From assembly GCA_900542495.1 (NCBI GenBank), contig UQNW01000010.1, positions 1 through 64,000 on the forward strand: 64,000 nucleotides of DNA, in the 5' to 3' direction. Source of the stretch: an uncultured Roseburia sp. (GTDB lineage Bacteria > Bacillota > Clostridia > Lachnospirales > Lachnospiraceae). Shown here in pieces: positions 37,219 to 46,496 of the stretch (its first letter is position 1; every line of letters begins with the position of its first letter). Position numbers and translations under genes: made by a program. Under the pieces are notes generated by a model. The model saw only the letters and a list, made by a program, of their open reading frames with translations, searched no databases and had not been told where the DNA came from.

Positions 37219-38157
37219 TCACATCAAAGTTGCATTTTTTTCTAAAAGTAATTGATATATTTTCTGCACATCATAATCCGGTGCGTTCTGCCGAATTATA
37301 TCATAAATCTGCTCAATGACTGACGGATTTTCTTCCAGCATATCTGCTGTTTCAGCCACAGAACATCCTTTTTTGTACTTTTTCATGATCTGCTCAATCA
37401 TTTTAGATGCTTCGCCCTTCGCTCTTCCTTCTGCTTCGCCCTGTGCCCTCGCTTCCGCTTCACATTTATGAAATTGGTCTGCGAAAATTTCTTTTATTAC
37501 ATCACTCATGTTTCCTTCTTCCTCCACTTCTTTCCAGTTTGCGCGCATGACGGTATCTGCCAGTGCCTGGAACAATTTTGAATCCCTGTTTTTCTCATAT
37601 TGTTCCATAAATAATTTAATTTCTCCACCAGACTTCAAATTGTTGCGAAGTTTATTCAGCCAGTAATTATTTTCGATTGACAATTCCGGTACGATAATAA
37701 GCTGTATTGGAATTCCATCTCCATAGAGATAATAGATACCATTTTCGATATTTTTCACATTCATATTTCTCTCATTTTGAAGATTTCTCAACATTTGCCG
37801 CGGATAATGATAACATACGAACGTAATCGTCAATTCTTCTGCCGGAATCTGGTTCACTTTCTCGACTTCCGTTTTGTAAATACAGGTATAACCATAGACT
37901 TTATAAAAATCATCAATGTTCAAATGATCTTCCGGTGACTTATACTCGATAATGTTATGCTGCCGGAAAATCCTTCCAATATTTTTCCTGATTTTTACCT
38001 TCTTCTCATTTTTGACCAACACATCGATCTGCATTGGTTTCTTCGAAAGCAAATGTTCCGGCTCAAAAGTCAGATACTTTGCCTCTTCTCCCAGTTCAAT
38101 CTGCAACGCCGCATCAAACGCAGGATGCCATTGGATTTTTTCTCCTTCTGTGTTCAA
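37219..38157 (-). CDS. Rpn/YhgA-family PD-(D/E)XK nuclease (recombination-promoting type)
   Basis: 312 residues. Nuclease core with QIDVLV followed by HNIIEYKSPED, the D...ExK arrangement of this family; then a helical C-terminus with an Ala/Glu/Gly-rich repeat (EARAQGEAEGRAKGEA) and the VIEQIYDIIRQNAPDYD tail. Such proteins are very common and multicopy in Lachnospiraceae and linked to DNA rearrangement. A fragment of another copy remains at 33243. Confidence 0.75.
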   Translation of the reverse strand: MNTEGEKIQWHPAFDAALQIELGEEAKYLTFEPEHLLSKKPMQIDVLVKNEKKVKIRKNIGRIFRQHNIIEYKSPEDHLNIDDFYKVYGYTCIYKTEVEKVNQIPAEELTITFVCYHYPRQMLRNLQNERNMNVKNIENGIYYLYGDGIPIQLIIVPELSIENNYWLNKLRNNLKSGGEIKLFMEQYEKNRDSKLFQALADTVMRANWKEVEEEGNMSDVIKEIFADQFHKCEAEARAQGEAEGRAKGEASKMIEQIMKKYKKGCSVAETADMLEENPSVIEQIYDIIRQNAPDYDVQKIYQLLLEKNATLM

Positions 38158-38351
38158 TCATGTTCCCCCTTTATCATAATAGAATCTGCTTTGTTTTTCA
38201 ACGCATAAGAAGCATTTTCTATGTTAAAAATATAACAAAAAAAATGAGAATCTATATGCATTGCTGTTCTTCATCAAAATGGAATCTCGTGCCGAACCGG
38301 CTGTGAAATTTGAGATTATATCCTTTACCACTAAAAGCTGGGTTTGGATTT

Positions 38352-38435
38352 GCAGACAAGAAAATATAGAACCCTTTATTTGTCTGCGACTTTGATGTGA
38401 TTCCAAGTATAAAGGGTTCTGTGTGGAATGTCAAC
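38352..38435 (-). promoter_or_regulatory. Promoter and alternating hairpins in the Rpn leader
   Basis: Minus strand TTGACA-N17-TATACT (38435-38407) followed by two overlapping inverted repeats: AGAACCCTTTAT / ATAAAGGGTTCT (38369-38380 with 38410-38421, 12 bp) and TGCAGACAA / TTGTCTGC (38352-38360 with 38380-38388). Only one can form at a time. The rest of the ~300-base gap between hamB and the Rpn gene shows nothing else I recognise. Confidence 0.5.
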
Positions 38436-38459
38436 AAGTATCTACTGTTGCCACCTCTC

Positions 38460-40790
38460 TTAAATAAATCTCTTTATTACATTCATTTTTTCAATTGAAA
38501 GTTTATCAATCTCCCTATCAAAGATGATTTCTTCTTGATTAATTGTTTTTATGTATGGCTCTAACCATTCAATATCCTCAAAAGAAAAGCCATATCTAAG
38601 CATCCATATCTCCTTTTCGTCTTCTGTTCCATATTTAACTAGTTGAGCCATTCTCTTTGCTCTTAAATCATTCTTTTTTTCAAAATACTCATTAAAAGCT
38701 GCATAAAAAATATCACTTAACTTAAAACCTATTATTTTATCCAAATAATCATAAGTATCAAATACTATCCTGTCATAATCAACATCTTTAGCCTTTATCG
38801 CATTGTTTCCAAACATATTAAATGCCTGAAGATTTTTATTAGGAATATCTGCGTAACCAGTTACAAATGCCGCTTGTAAATGTTGCAATTTTAAATTTGC
38901 CATATAACTTTCAAATTCATTTCCGTTTTGAATTTGTTTCTGCAATTGCTCTCTCTCCTGCTTTTTGCTTGCATAAGAATATCTATAAAAGCATATATCT
39001 TTAAAGGATTTACAATGAATTTGCCAAAGTAAAATTTTAATTGCTGTATTAAAAACATTTTTTTCGCCATTATTTAATGTTCTACCAAGATAATTTTCAT
39101 ACAGTTGTTCAAAATACGTATACAACCACAATTTACATTCCTGATCTTCATTAATGGAACTTAGACTCACAAAATCATTATTTTCAAACATTGTATCCAA
39201 TATATTTTTAACAATGTTCTCTGCATTTTCATCGCATAATTTAGTCAACTGTTTTTCTGAAATATTGTATTCATCTGAAATAGTACCATCTATAATTGCA
39301 TCCTTAAACTCCTTCAAATCATCTTCCACCTCTGACTCAAGCATCGAAACATTATCGAGTATATCGGGAGAATTAATGATATGCCTCAATCGAGTCATGT
39401 CGCCTTTTTTTATAACAATACTGCCAAAATCAAATTTTTGTTCCAATGTTGACCGTCCTGCTCTACCTATCAAATTTTTTAATGATAAGGGTTTACTTGC
39501 TTCAAACGTGTTAAGATAAACAATATCAAATGGCATATTAATTCCTTGTTCCAAGGTTGATGTTGCAAAACAAATTTTACAATATCCTGCATTAGTAAAT
39601 TGTTCTAATAGCAATCTAGCTTGTAAAGGCAATGAGCCATGATGAATTACAATTCCATGTTTCATCAAATCAATCATCTGAGAATATCTTTCTTCACCAG
39701 AGTTATCATTTGCTCCGATATATTTTTTTATTTGTTTTATATACTTTTTTGCATTTTCATCATTTATTTCTGCACACATGTTAATGTACTTTTTAAATTT
39801 TGAAAACACCTTTTTATTATATATACTTGCTTTAGTAGTATATACCAAAACACTTCCCTCATGATTTATTACTGTTTCTATGGGATCAAACTCACATGCC
39901 ACCTTATGCTTTCCCATAATTTCTTTATCAATGCCAAAATGATAATACCTATTTTCATCTACTGCATAAAATATTTGTCCAACATTTCTATATTTATAAC
40001 ATATCGCCCCAGAATCATTTATATTAAAATGATTTTTTTGAATCTGTGCTTCAGGATTTTCTACAAAAGGATGTGCAAATACAAATTTTGCATCAGGAAA
40101 TGCCTTTTGAGCCCGTCTAACTATGCTATCAAAAAAAATTCCTCTCGATGATTCCTCATTACTTAACTGTGCCTCATCAAACAAAAAAATATCAATAACA
40201 AATTCTTCCTTTTGCTTATATATTTCCTTACATCTTTCCGGTGTGACAATAAAAATATTTCTCTTTGCTCTTTTGATATTAATTTTGTCTATAAACGTAA
40301 GGATATTGACACTTTTATCTGTAATAGTATTACATAAAGCATTAAAATATTCATTAATCAATGCTCGTGACGGCACAACTATAACAATATCATTTTTTGA
40401 ATCTCTTATTAAATGTTGAAACACATATGATTTTCCAGTGCTTGTCGGAGCTGAAAAACTAAAACATTTGTTTTTCTGTATCTCACTTACCAAATTCGCT
40501 TGAACAGGTGTATAACTGTCATTAAATAATTCTTCTATATGTTTTTCGTACATACCAAAAATTACTTCTGGAAAACAATCTGTTTTTATTTTCTTATAAT
40601 ATACTCCCATATATTTCAAAATTCTATTTTCCCATTTTTCAAACTCCTGTGACTGATAAATTGATAAATAACATAATATTTCCATGGTAGTGCCATTAAT
40701 TGGTCCATTTTCATAAATATCATGTACTACGCATTGTATTATCTCTGATATCCTGTCCCCAGCTTTAATTCTCTTAATTAAATCGTTCAT
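38460..40790 (-). CDS. hamB: Superfamily 2 helicase, HamB-like (Hachiman defence)
   Basis: 776 residues. Helicase motifs: SAPTSTGKSYVF (I), DIVIVVPSRALINEY (Ia), FLFDEAQLSNEE (II), GSVLVYTTKASIY (IV), FATSTLEQGINMPFD (V) and NLIGRAGRS (VI), plus a ~300-residue C-terminal helical part. Its start overlaps the end of the upstream DUF1837-like gene by 4 bases. In Hachiman, HamB is a DNA-damage-scanning helicase that releases the HamA nuclease. The pairing, order and sizes all fit. Confidence 0.8.
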   Translation of the reverse strand: MNDLIKRIKAGDRISEIIQCVVHDIYENGPINGTTMEILCYLSIYQSQEFEKWENRILKYMGVYYKKIKTDCFPEVIFGMYEKHIEELFNDSYTPVQANLVSEIQKNKCFSFSAPTSTGKSYVFQHLIRDSKNDIVIVVPSRALINEYFNALCNTITDKSVNILTFIDKINIKRAKRNIFIVTPERCKEIYKQKEEFVIDIFLFDEAQLSNEESSRGIFFDSIVRRAQKAFPDAKFVFAHPFVENPEAQIQKNHFNINDSGAICYKYRNVGQIFYAVDENRYYHFGIDKEIMGKHKVACEFDPIETVINHEGSVLVYTTKASIYNKKVFSKFKKYINMCAEINDENAKKYIKQIKKYIGANDNSGEERYSQMIDLMKHGIVIHHGSLPLQARLLLEQFTNAGYCKICFATSTLEQGINMPFDIVYLNTFEASKPLSLKNLIGRAGRSTLEQKFDFGSIVIKKGDMTRLRHIINSPDILDNVSMLESEVEDDLKEFKDAIIDGTISDEYNISEKQLTKLCDENAENIVKNILDTMFENNDFVSLSSINEDQECKLWLYTYFEQLYENYLGRTLNNGEKNVFNTAIKILLWQIHCKSFKDICFYRYSYASKKQEREQLQKQIQNGNEFESYMANLKLQHLQAAFVTGYADIPNKNLQAFNMFGNNAIKAKDVDYDRIVFDTYDYLDKIIGFKLSDIFYAAFNEYFEKKNDLRAKRMAQLVKYGTEDEKEIWMLRYGFSFEDIEWLEPYIKTINQEEIIFDREIDKLSIEKMNVIKRFI

Positions 40791-41473
40791 ACATTCACCG
40801 CCAAAAAAATTACTTCTTTGTTGATAGCAATGTCTTTATAATGTTTGTTTCTAATAATTCCTTTTATTATCATATCTGATGCTGTTCCCTTAGCAGCAAA
40901 CGCAATAGCATACGCTTTATCTCCATTATCTGCTAACTTTAATGATTCTTCTTCAAAAAATTTATCTATATCGTTTAAATCTGATACATCCTGCCCCTCC
41001 CTTATAAACCTGTCTACTTGCTCCATTCCAATACCATAAGCATTTCTACCTGAACTGTATTTAGCCTCTCCAAAAATAATAACTTTTTCCTTATTCGCAG
41101 AATAAAAATCAAATCCCGGATTACCTGAAACTTGTTCTTTAAATAGTTCCGCCAAAGGAACATCAAGATATTTTAATTCAATTACCAACGCTTCTCTTGC
41201 TAATTCAGAAACAACATATTCTCCTGAGTCCTCTGTTATCTTATCCCCATCATCTTTTAAAATTTTATCTGCTAAATACTCTGCTGTATCTTCCGCACGC
41301 TTAAAAAAACTATTACGAATATAAGACTTATCAAACTTTGCAATCCATGACAAATTAGAAAGTGATGTTATAATATCTCGAATAGTGACTGACAGATTCT
41401 CTGGATCTATTCTTATATATGTAATGCTATTATAATTCTCAACATCTATCTTTTTGCATTCTAAAACTTTCAA
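40787..41473 (-). CDS. hamA: DUF1837/HamA-like nuclease (Hachiman defence)
   Basis: 228 residues, soluble. Shows a PD-(D/E)XK-type core NPGFDFYSANKEKVIIFGEAKYSSG, in which Asp and Glu-x-Lys are spaced as in HamA. It is directly upstream of the helicase gene with a 4-base overlap, the hallmark of Hachiman operons. Established role of the family: indiscriminate DNA degradation once freed from HamB, stopping phage spread. AT-rich like the rest of the island. Confidence 0.75.
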   Translation of the reverse strand: MKVLECKKIDVENYNSITYIRIDPENLSVTIRDIITSLSNLSWIAKFDKSYIRNSFFKRAEDTAEYLADKILKDDGDKITEDSGEYVVSELAREALVIELKYLDVPLAELFKEQVSGNPGFDFYSANKEKVIIFGEAKYSSGRNAYGIGMEQVDRFIREGQDVSDLNDIDKFFEEESLKLADNGDKAYAIAFAAKGTASDMIIKGIIRNKHYKDIAINKEVIFLAVNV

Positions 41474-41682
41474 AATATATAACCTCTCTATTTCATCTGT
41501 TGTAACATTGTTTACACCAATCTTTCCAGCAAATAACCTTTTCCAATATTATATAATATATATATTCATCTTTGACCCTAAAATCTATCTTTTAATTATA
41601 TATCTATTTCCATACAAAGCCATTCGATATCATGTAACTAGCCAATTTTCTACTAAATATAGATGAATTTTCCCTAATAGCA

Positions 41683-41720
41683 TAAATCTGGAGATACTAT
41701 TATCAATATCTCCAGATTTA
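41683..41720. terminator. Terminator downstream of the glucosaminidase-like gene
   Basis: TAAATCTGGAGATA with its exact complement around a 10-base loop. The stretch from here to the hamA start holds the hamA promoter region, but no clear boxes. Confidence 0.7.
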
Positions 41721-41747
41721 TAAAGTACAAAATATAACTTTTCGGCT

Positions 41748-42290
41748 TTAGCCTATGTTAGATCTTTTTTCCAACGTGTATACCCAATCCTTGACCTTTT
41801 TGATATATGCTGCTGAATCCGTTCCACCATAACCTGCTTTTGCAATGTATGTAATACATGTATTTATATCTGGTGACTCTGTTCCTTTAAGATATGTGAT
41901 TAATTCTGAATATCTTGAATTATTAACAAAAAACTTTGCAAATGCAATTGCATGTTTTCCTCTTCCTTCAAATTTTGCCCATCCGTTTACTCCCTTTCCA
42001 ATATTTCCTACCGGATTATTTGCAGTCGAATATATCATATTTGACCAATTCTGATTGCTATTTTGTGTACTACCAGTTGCCCAGCCTGACTCTCCTCCCC
42101 AAATTGCTAAAATTAGTTTTCTCGGCAAACCATAACAACTGGTGTGTGCATTCATCGCACTTGCCCTAAATGCATCTACAAATGCCTGCACTTTATCATC
42201 CGCATTTGTATTAGGATTAATGCCTACTTTGTAATCAATAGTACCATCTTGACATACTACTTTTGTTAATGTAATTTCTTTCTTTGCCAT
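41748..42290 (-). CDS. Leaderless glucosaminidase-like peptidoglycan hydrolase
   Basis: 180 residues after AAGGAGAAAAAAGAA. The segment AFVDAFRASAMNAHTSCYGLPRKLILAIWGGESGWATGS...NWSNMI...FEGRGKHAIAFAKFFVNNSRYSEL matches the beta-N-acetylglucosaminidase (FlgJ/LytD-type) pattern, with the catalytic Glu in GGESGWATG. There is no signal peptide and no wall-binding repeats. The shared island promoter and palindrome lie upstream. Confidence 0.75.
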   Translation of the reverse strand: MAKKEITLTKVVCQDGTIDYKVGINPNTNADDKVQAFVDAFRASAMNAHTSCYGLPRKLILAIWGGESGWATGSTQNSNQNWSNMIYSTANNPVGNIGKGVNGWAKFEGRGKHAIAFAKFFVNNSRYSELITYLKGTESPDINTCITYIAKAGYGGTDSAAYIKKVKDWVYTLEKRSNIG

Positions 42291-42313
42291 TTCTTTTTTC
42301 TCCTTTTTTTATT

Positions 42314-42362
42314 GATTTGCAAATCTAATAATAAAGAAGAAAATTTGTCCCTTTTTGTAAAC
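42314..42362 (-). promoter_or_regulatory. Island-specific promoter plus GATTTGCAAATC palindrome (site D)
   Basis: Minus strand: GTTTACA (42362-42356), 16 bases, CTTCTTTATT (42339-42330), then the palindrome at 42325-42314. The -35 here is the TTTACA form reported for clostridial TcdR/BotR-type sigma factors. Confidence 0.75.
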
Positions 42363-42379
42363 TAATTTCTAACTAATTT

Positions 42380-43699
42380 TCACATTCCTGTTGACATCCT
42401 TATAAACATGGCTATTTCTCTGTCCAGCCACTCCCCATAACCCGGTAATTCCCAGACTGTCCAGCTTGCACTATCCATTTCAGACTGCACCGCCAGATAT
42501 CCATTATCGCCCTGTCTGTAAATTAGATAATCCCCATGTCCTGTCTCTGTGGTTCCTGTCTCAGAACGAACCTGTTTTTGAACAACTCTTACCCATGTAT
42601 CATACCCTTCAGTATCAATGATTTCATCATATTGCTCCAAATATCGGCTGCTTTCCGCAATATAACCATTCTCCTCCTGCACCTGTTCGATTCCTTCTGT
42701 ATTAATTCCAGCACCACCCCGCGGTGCTATCCATGCAAGTGCATTTATGTCTTGAACAATTCCGGTAAGTTCAGGCGTATCCGTATCAAAAAACTGAACT
42801 TCATTTTCCCAGTTTATAATCACACGACTGGCAGACGCTCTTTCTTCCTGTTTCTTCTGTGAAATTAATTTAACATTATGGACAAAAAATCTATCATCTG
42901 ACCACTCTAACTCTATTTGCAATTCCTCTGGCAGACGATAAAACAGTTTCTCATATAGAATTAATTTTTGATCTCTGACATCTGCTCTCCAAGCCATATT
43001 TTCTTCTTTACCCGTATCTTCCCCATACTCCACAAAATAACTATCATACACTTCTCTCTCATCAACAGGAATTGTATAAAACTCCTCAAAATTCAAACAG
43101 CGGCTGGAAATGTTCACTTCATACTTATGATCTGTTTTTTTACAAGAAACCGGAAACCTAATTTCTGTCGTCTGATTTTCCGTCCACTCGACATTTTTAT
43201 ATGTTCCATTTTCACTCATAAAAACAGTAATTTTGCTTCCACTTTCCGGATAATTGCTCCCCATATCCTGCCCAATATATACAATATCCTTCATTCCATC
43301 CGCATTAAAATCTTCTGTCAGAATGGATATCCCAATCCATGCGCTCTCAAATGGTCCAATTTCTAACAACTCCCCACTTCCAAATATGATTGCATACATT
43401 TTTCTCCCGTCTTGGAGAAAATATTGAAGAACTCTGTCTTCTTGACCGTCTCCATCGAAATCTCTATGAACAAATTCTCCTTGTAATACATCCACCAAAT
43501 CTAAATATCCCTCATAGTCAAACAGAAAATCCACATATCCCATCGATGTTGTTTCTTCTGGAAATTGTGATACAGTTCTTCCGTCCATTAACTTTGGCTT
43601 AACTTTCTGGCAAGCTAAAAGGAAAAGAATGAAAATCATTATGACGATCAAAGCACTTTGAATGAATCTTTTTTTTATAATACCTTTTTTCATATTCAT
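42380..43699 (-). CDS. DxDxDG-repeat lipoprotein/membrane protein, full-length copy
   Basis: 439 residues. N-terminal hydrophobic signal with a possible lipid Cys (FILFLLACQK); two Ca-loop-like motifs (FDGDGQED, FNADGMKD) in a FG-GAP/VCBS-like region; a further C-terminal part (EVQFFDTDTPELTGIVQDINALAWIAPRGG...) absent from the copy at 35633. Likely on the outer face of the membrane. No known function. The two copies are in the same direction ~7.2 kb apart. Confidence 0.7.
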   Translation of the reverse strand: MNMKKGIIKKRFIQSALIVIMIFILFLLACQKVKPKLMDGRTVSQFPEETTSMGYVDFLFDYEGYLDLVDVLQGEFVHRDFDGDGQEDRVLQYFLQDGRKMYAIIFGSGELLEIGPFESAWIGISILTEDFNADGMKDIVYIGQDMGSNYPESGSKITVFMSENGTYKNVEWTENQTTEIRFPVSCKKTDHKYEVNISSRCLNFEEFYTIPVDEREVYDSYFVEYGEDTGKEENMAWRADVRDQKLILYEKLFYRLPEELQIELEWSDDRFFVHNVKLISQKKQEERASASRVIINWENEVQFFDTDTPELTGIVQDINALAWIAPRGGAGINTEGIEQVQEENGYIAESSRYLEQYDEIIDTEGYDTWVRVVQKQVRSETGTTETGHGDYLIYRQGDNGYLAVQSEMDSASWTVWELPGYGEWLDREIAMFIRMSTGM

Positions 43700-43719
43700 G
43701 CCTCATTTATAATATTGAA

Positions 43720-43733
43720 ATTATCTTTTTAGT
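43720..43733. promoter_or_regulatory. Degenerate BlaI-type palindrome
   Basis: ATTATCTTTTTAGT, one mismatch from ACTA-N6-TAGT, at the position equivalent to the 36496 site upstream of the paralogue. Confidence 0.4.
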
Positions 43734-43778
43734 TTTATTTATTATAAAATAAATATATATCTTTTTCAATACTGTTTA

Positions 43779-43823
43779 ATCTCAAATACGACCGCCAGAC
43801 ACCAGCTCCACTGTTAAAAAATA
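43779..43823 (-). pseudogene. Small remnant related to the 45514-46065 gene
   Basis: Minus strand reads like NSGAGVWRSYL, matching the FFNSGVGGWRTYLRL segment of the intact neighbour. About 15 codons are left. Confidence 0.55.
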
Positions 43824-43839
43824 ATACTGATTTTATCTG

Positions 43840-44808
43840 TCATGGCTGCAATTCAAACGTAAAAACTGCTCTTTTATCTGTTGGCTGAAGCTCTACTTTA
43901 TCCTCTCCTTCTACTTGTAAAGTCATTCCGTCCACGTTCATTCCGATTTCTTCATAAGTCAGCGCTGCAGCTCCAACATTAATTTTTACTCCTTTTTTTG
44001 TGCCGTCTTTATAATTTGCAGTACAGGTAATAACCACTCCATCTACAAGTTTTTGATATGCTGCTGCCACTTCCTCCTGTGTTTTTTTCTTTTGTTCTAC
44101 AATACTGTCAAAATCTGAAAACGGAATTTCATCATTACAAAAGGTTACCCACACTCCTTCTTTCTGCTGATTTTCATAGGAAACTGTGTATTCAACAAAA
44201 TCGTTTACTTTCTGCTGCATGACAATTTCTCCATTATCATCAAAAATTGGATTGAGATACCCATTGCTATTTTCATCCAATGGCTTTCCGCTCTCGACAG
44301 CACTCTGAAAATCATCGGTAATATTTTCACTTATTTCAAAATATCCTTTGCTGATACTGTAAGTTACACTTTCTATATTCTCACCTTCGCAGTAAAGTGG
44401 CATATCAATTTTATAACTTGCTGTATTCATATCGCTGTCCCCATTAATCGCATAACCAAACCTGTCATTTTGTGCGATTGCTACAGGCTTCTGTGCCGTC
44501 ACTTCTGCCTGTGCCGCCATTACTTTCATGGTAAACATATTCTCTTTTTCTGTTGTCGTATGTTCAGCCACTGTTGTTTCTTTTTCTTCCTGAGGTCTGT
44601 TGAGATAGTTGTTTGTTGTGGATGCAACAATAATAATCGATGCACAGGCAGCCATTGCTACAAACAATTTTGTTACTTTTAAATTTTTTTTACTCATATT
44701 AGTTTCCCTTTCCGATTGAATCTGTGAAAAGGCGACATCTGCTTTTTTCTGAACGATTTCTGGCACTTGAATATCACTATTTAAAATTTCACTCACTTTT
44801 TTTGACAT
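43840..44808 (-). CDS. Membrane-anchored partner (anti-sigma-like, DUF4179-type) of the ECF sigma factor
   Basis: 322 residues from ATG 44808 (GAGGTGAGATTC before it). About 45 cytoplasmic residues, one transmembrane helix (~48-66, VTKLFVAMAACASIIIVAST), then a large outer domain with a C-terminal beta module. It starts 10 bases after the ECF sigma gene, the normal position of a cognate anti-sigma factor or sensor. No HxxxCxxC zinc motif is present, so direct sigma binding is inferred from context only. Confidence 0.65.
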   Translation of the reverse strand: MSKKVSEILNSDIQVPEIVQKKADVAFSQIQSERETNMSKKNLKVTKLFVAMAACASIIIVASTTNNYLNRPQEEKETTVAEHTTTEKENMFTMKVMAAQAEVTAQKPVAIAQNDRFGYAINGDSDMNTASYKIDMPLYCEGENIESVTYSISKGYFEISENITDDFQSAVESGKPLDENSNGYLNPIFDDNGEIVMQQKVNDFVEYTVSYENQQKEGVWVTFCNDEIPFSDFDSIVEQKKKTQEEVAAAYQKLVDGVVITCTANYKDGTKKGVKINVGAAALTYEEIGMNVDGMTLQVEGEDKVELQPTDKRAVFTFELQP

Positions 44809-44818
44809 GAATCTCACC

Positions 44819-45322
44819 TCATTTTTCCTTATAATAAACTTCCAGCTTTTCCCGTCCACGTTGTAAACGTGTTTTCACCGTACTTTCAGGAATTTTTAAA
44901 ATGTCAGAAATTTCTCTGATACGATAGCCCTCGCTGTAAAAAAGAATCATAATAATCCGGTATTTTTCATCTAACGCTGCGAGTGCCTCTTTTAATTCCA
45001 GATTATATTCATCGCAGGCTGCTGGTTCCTCGTACTCATCCAAACAAATGATATTCTGATTTTTCTTTCTGATATCATAGCATTTGTTGATGAGGATTCT
45101 TGTCATCCATGTTTTAAAATACCGTATCTTCACTAATTGATTCATTTTTTCCCAGCATATCAGAATCGTATCTCCGATTGCATCGGCAACATCTTCATCA
45201 TTCATCAAAATTGCATACGCAACTTTATACATATCCGTCATATAAAGCTGCATTAATTCTGTGAAAGCTTCCGACTCATGCCTTTTCGCTCTTTTCACAA
45301 GATCATCTGTTTGTTTTTTCAT
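44819..45322 (-). CDS. ECF-type RNA polymerase sigma factor
   Basis: 167 residues from ATG 45322 (TGGAGAAAAGCATT upstream). Region 2 (AFTELMQLYMTDMYKVAYAILMNDEDVADAIGDTILICWEKM) and region 4 (LDEKYRIIMILFYSEGYRIREISDILKIPESTVKTRLQRGREKL) are intact. Drives an extracytoplasmic stress regulon and probably its own operon with the membrane partner. A weak palindrome GACTATAAAATAAGTC lies at 45427-45442 upstream. Confidence 0.9.
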   Translation of the reverse strand: MKKQTDDLVKRAKRHESEAFTELMQLYMTDMYKVAYAILMNDEDVADAIGDTILICWEKMNQLVKIRYFKTWMTRILINKCYDIRKKNQNIICLDEYEEPAACDEYNLELKEALAALDEKYRIIMILFYSEGYRIREISDILKIPESTVKTRLQRGREKLEVYYKEK

Positions 45323-45449
45323 AATGCTTTTCTCCACGCGCGCAGTGAATGTAAGACAGTCGCTTTTCTTCTTTTTTTATCTTACATATATTAGACAACA
45401 AAATGTATATAAAAGTCTCATAAAGGGACTATAAAATAAGTCCATAGAT

Positions 45450-45486
45450 AAAAAAAGTGCCAGTTCCGGCAAATGTCGGTTCTGGC
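45450..45486 (-). terminator. Terminator after the 184-residue gene
   Basis: GCCAG-AA-CCG...CGG-AA-CTGGC hairpin followed by seven T on the minus strand. Confidence 0.7.
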
Positions 45487-45513
45487 GTTCTGTGCTATCT
45501 GCTTATATATGGC

Positions 45514-46065
45514 TCAAATGCCGCCATTCAGAAAATCTTCCGACAACTGTTCTATTGGCGTTTCTGGCATATATAAAGTAAAATTCTCACCATTTTCCAA
45601 ACCATATGGCTCATCTTCTTTTAGAAATCTGTATCCATTTTCTATCCACATCTCCGGAATATCCAATATCTCTAATTTTTCTAAAGACATTGTATAATGA
45701 TACTGATCCATCCGCTGAATATTTGTAAACTTACCTTCAAATTCACATATCGTTACCGTTCCTTTGGGGAAATCGTCCTCTGCATATGCATTAAAATCTG
45801 AATACTCTCCTGTAAATGAGCCATCTCTGTTTAATCGTAAATACGTCCGCCAACCACCAACTCCACTGTTAAAAAATAAATCTTTCGGAAAATCGGCTGG
45901 CAATCCATTATCTGCTTCTTGTTGAATTTTGTCCTCTGTTACTACATTTTGTTCAATCTCTATTTCGTCTTTATTGGATGTCAAACCGCACATATATAAC
46001 AAAGTTAATATAAACAGCCCTATTCCCAATGTATCTATCCATTTTTTGTGCTGTATCCTATTCAT
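45514..46065 (-). CDS. Membrane-anchored protein of unknown function (Lachnospiraceae family)
   Basis: 184 residues from ATG 46065; 46131 is possible but has no site. A single N-terminal hydrophobic helix (~12-30, LGIGLFILTLLYMCGL, possible lipid Cys) and an extracellular domain with the recurring pattern FFNSGVGGWRTYLRLNRDGSFTGEYSDFN and VTICEFEGKFTNIQRMDQYHYTMSL, seen in many Lachnospiraceae lipoproteins. A fragment of a related gene survives at 43779. Confidence 0.65.
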   Translation of the reverse strand: MNRIQHKKWIDTLGIGLFILTLLYMCGLTSNKDEIEIEQNVVTEDKIQQEADNGLPADFPKDLFFNSGVGGWRTYLRLNRDGSFTGEYSDFNAYAEDDFPKGTVTICEFEGKFTNIQRMDQYHYTMSLEKLEILDIPEMWIENGYRFLKEDEPYGLENGENFTLYMPETPIEQLSEDFLNGGI

Positions 46066-46188
46066 TTCATAAACCCATCCATTGATTTGGATAAATCCTC
46101 TTCCTTCCTCATTCCTTAAAATCCAAATCACTTATTACCTATCCATCAGATAATAAGTGATTTGATTCCATATAGAACAATCTTTTTT

Positions 46189-46443
46189 CTATACTTTTTG
46201 TTCTGTCGAAAGCATTTCGACTTTTTTCTGAATTTCATCCACGCTGTTTCTGATATCTTCAACAACTGCGTATTTTTCTGTCATATCAGACAACAGTTTC
46301 TGGTAATTTACCTCTCTCTGATCCTGTTTTTCCACTAATTTTTCATTATTTTTAATCGTATACAAAAATAGCGAAACAAAAAGAAGAACCCAGATTCCCT
46401 GCGTGGTTGCAGCTTCAATTAATGCCTGTTCCAAATGCATCAT
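46189..46443 (-). CDS. BhlA/UviB-like small holin
   Basis: Up to 84 residues. One N-terminal membrane helix (about 14-29, GIWVLLFVSLFLYTIK) followed by a charged coiled-coil tail, the layout of the BhlA/UviB holin-like family. AAAGGAG directly abuts ATG 46443 and ATG 46440, so the TTG at 46434, nine bases away and giving MEQALIEAATTQG, may be the true start. Family members permeabilise the membrane and are linked to bacteriocin or toxin release. It is preceded by the island promoter without the palindrome. Confidence 0.65.
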   Translation of the reverse strand: MMHLEQALIEAATTQGIWVLLFVSLFLYTIKNNEKLVEKQDQREVNYQKLLSDMTEKYAVVEDIRNSVDEIQKKVEMLSTEQKV

Positions 46444-46455
46444 CTCCTTTCAAAA

Positions 46456-46488
46456 TATTAAGAAGAAACATTTAAAACTTTTCGCAAC
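46456..46488 (-). promoter_or_regulatory. Island-specific promoter of the holin gene (site E)
   Basis: Minus strand: GTTGCGA (46488-46482), 16 bases, CTTCTTAATA (46465-46456). The -10 is identical to sites A, B and C; the -35 is weaker; no palindrome follows. Confidence 0.65.
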
Positions 46489-46496
46489 AAATTGTT

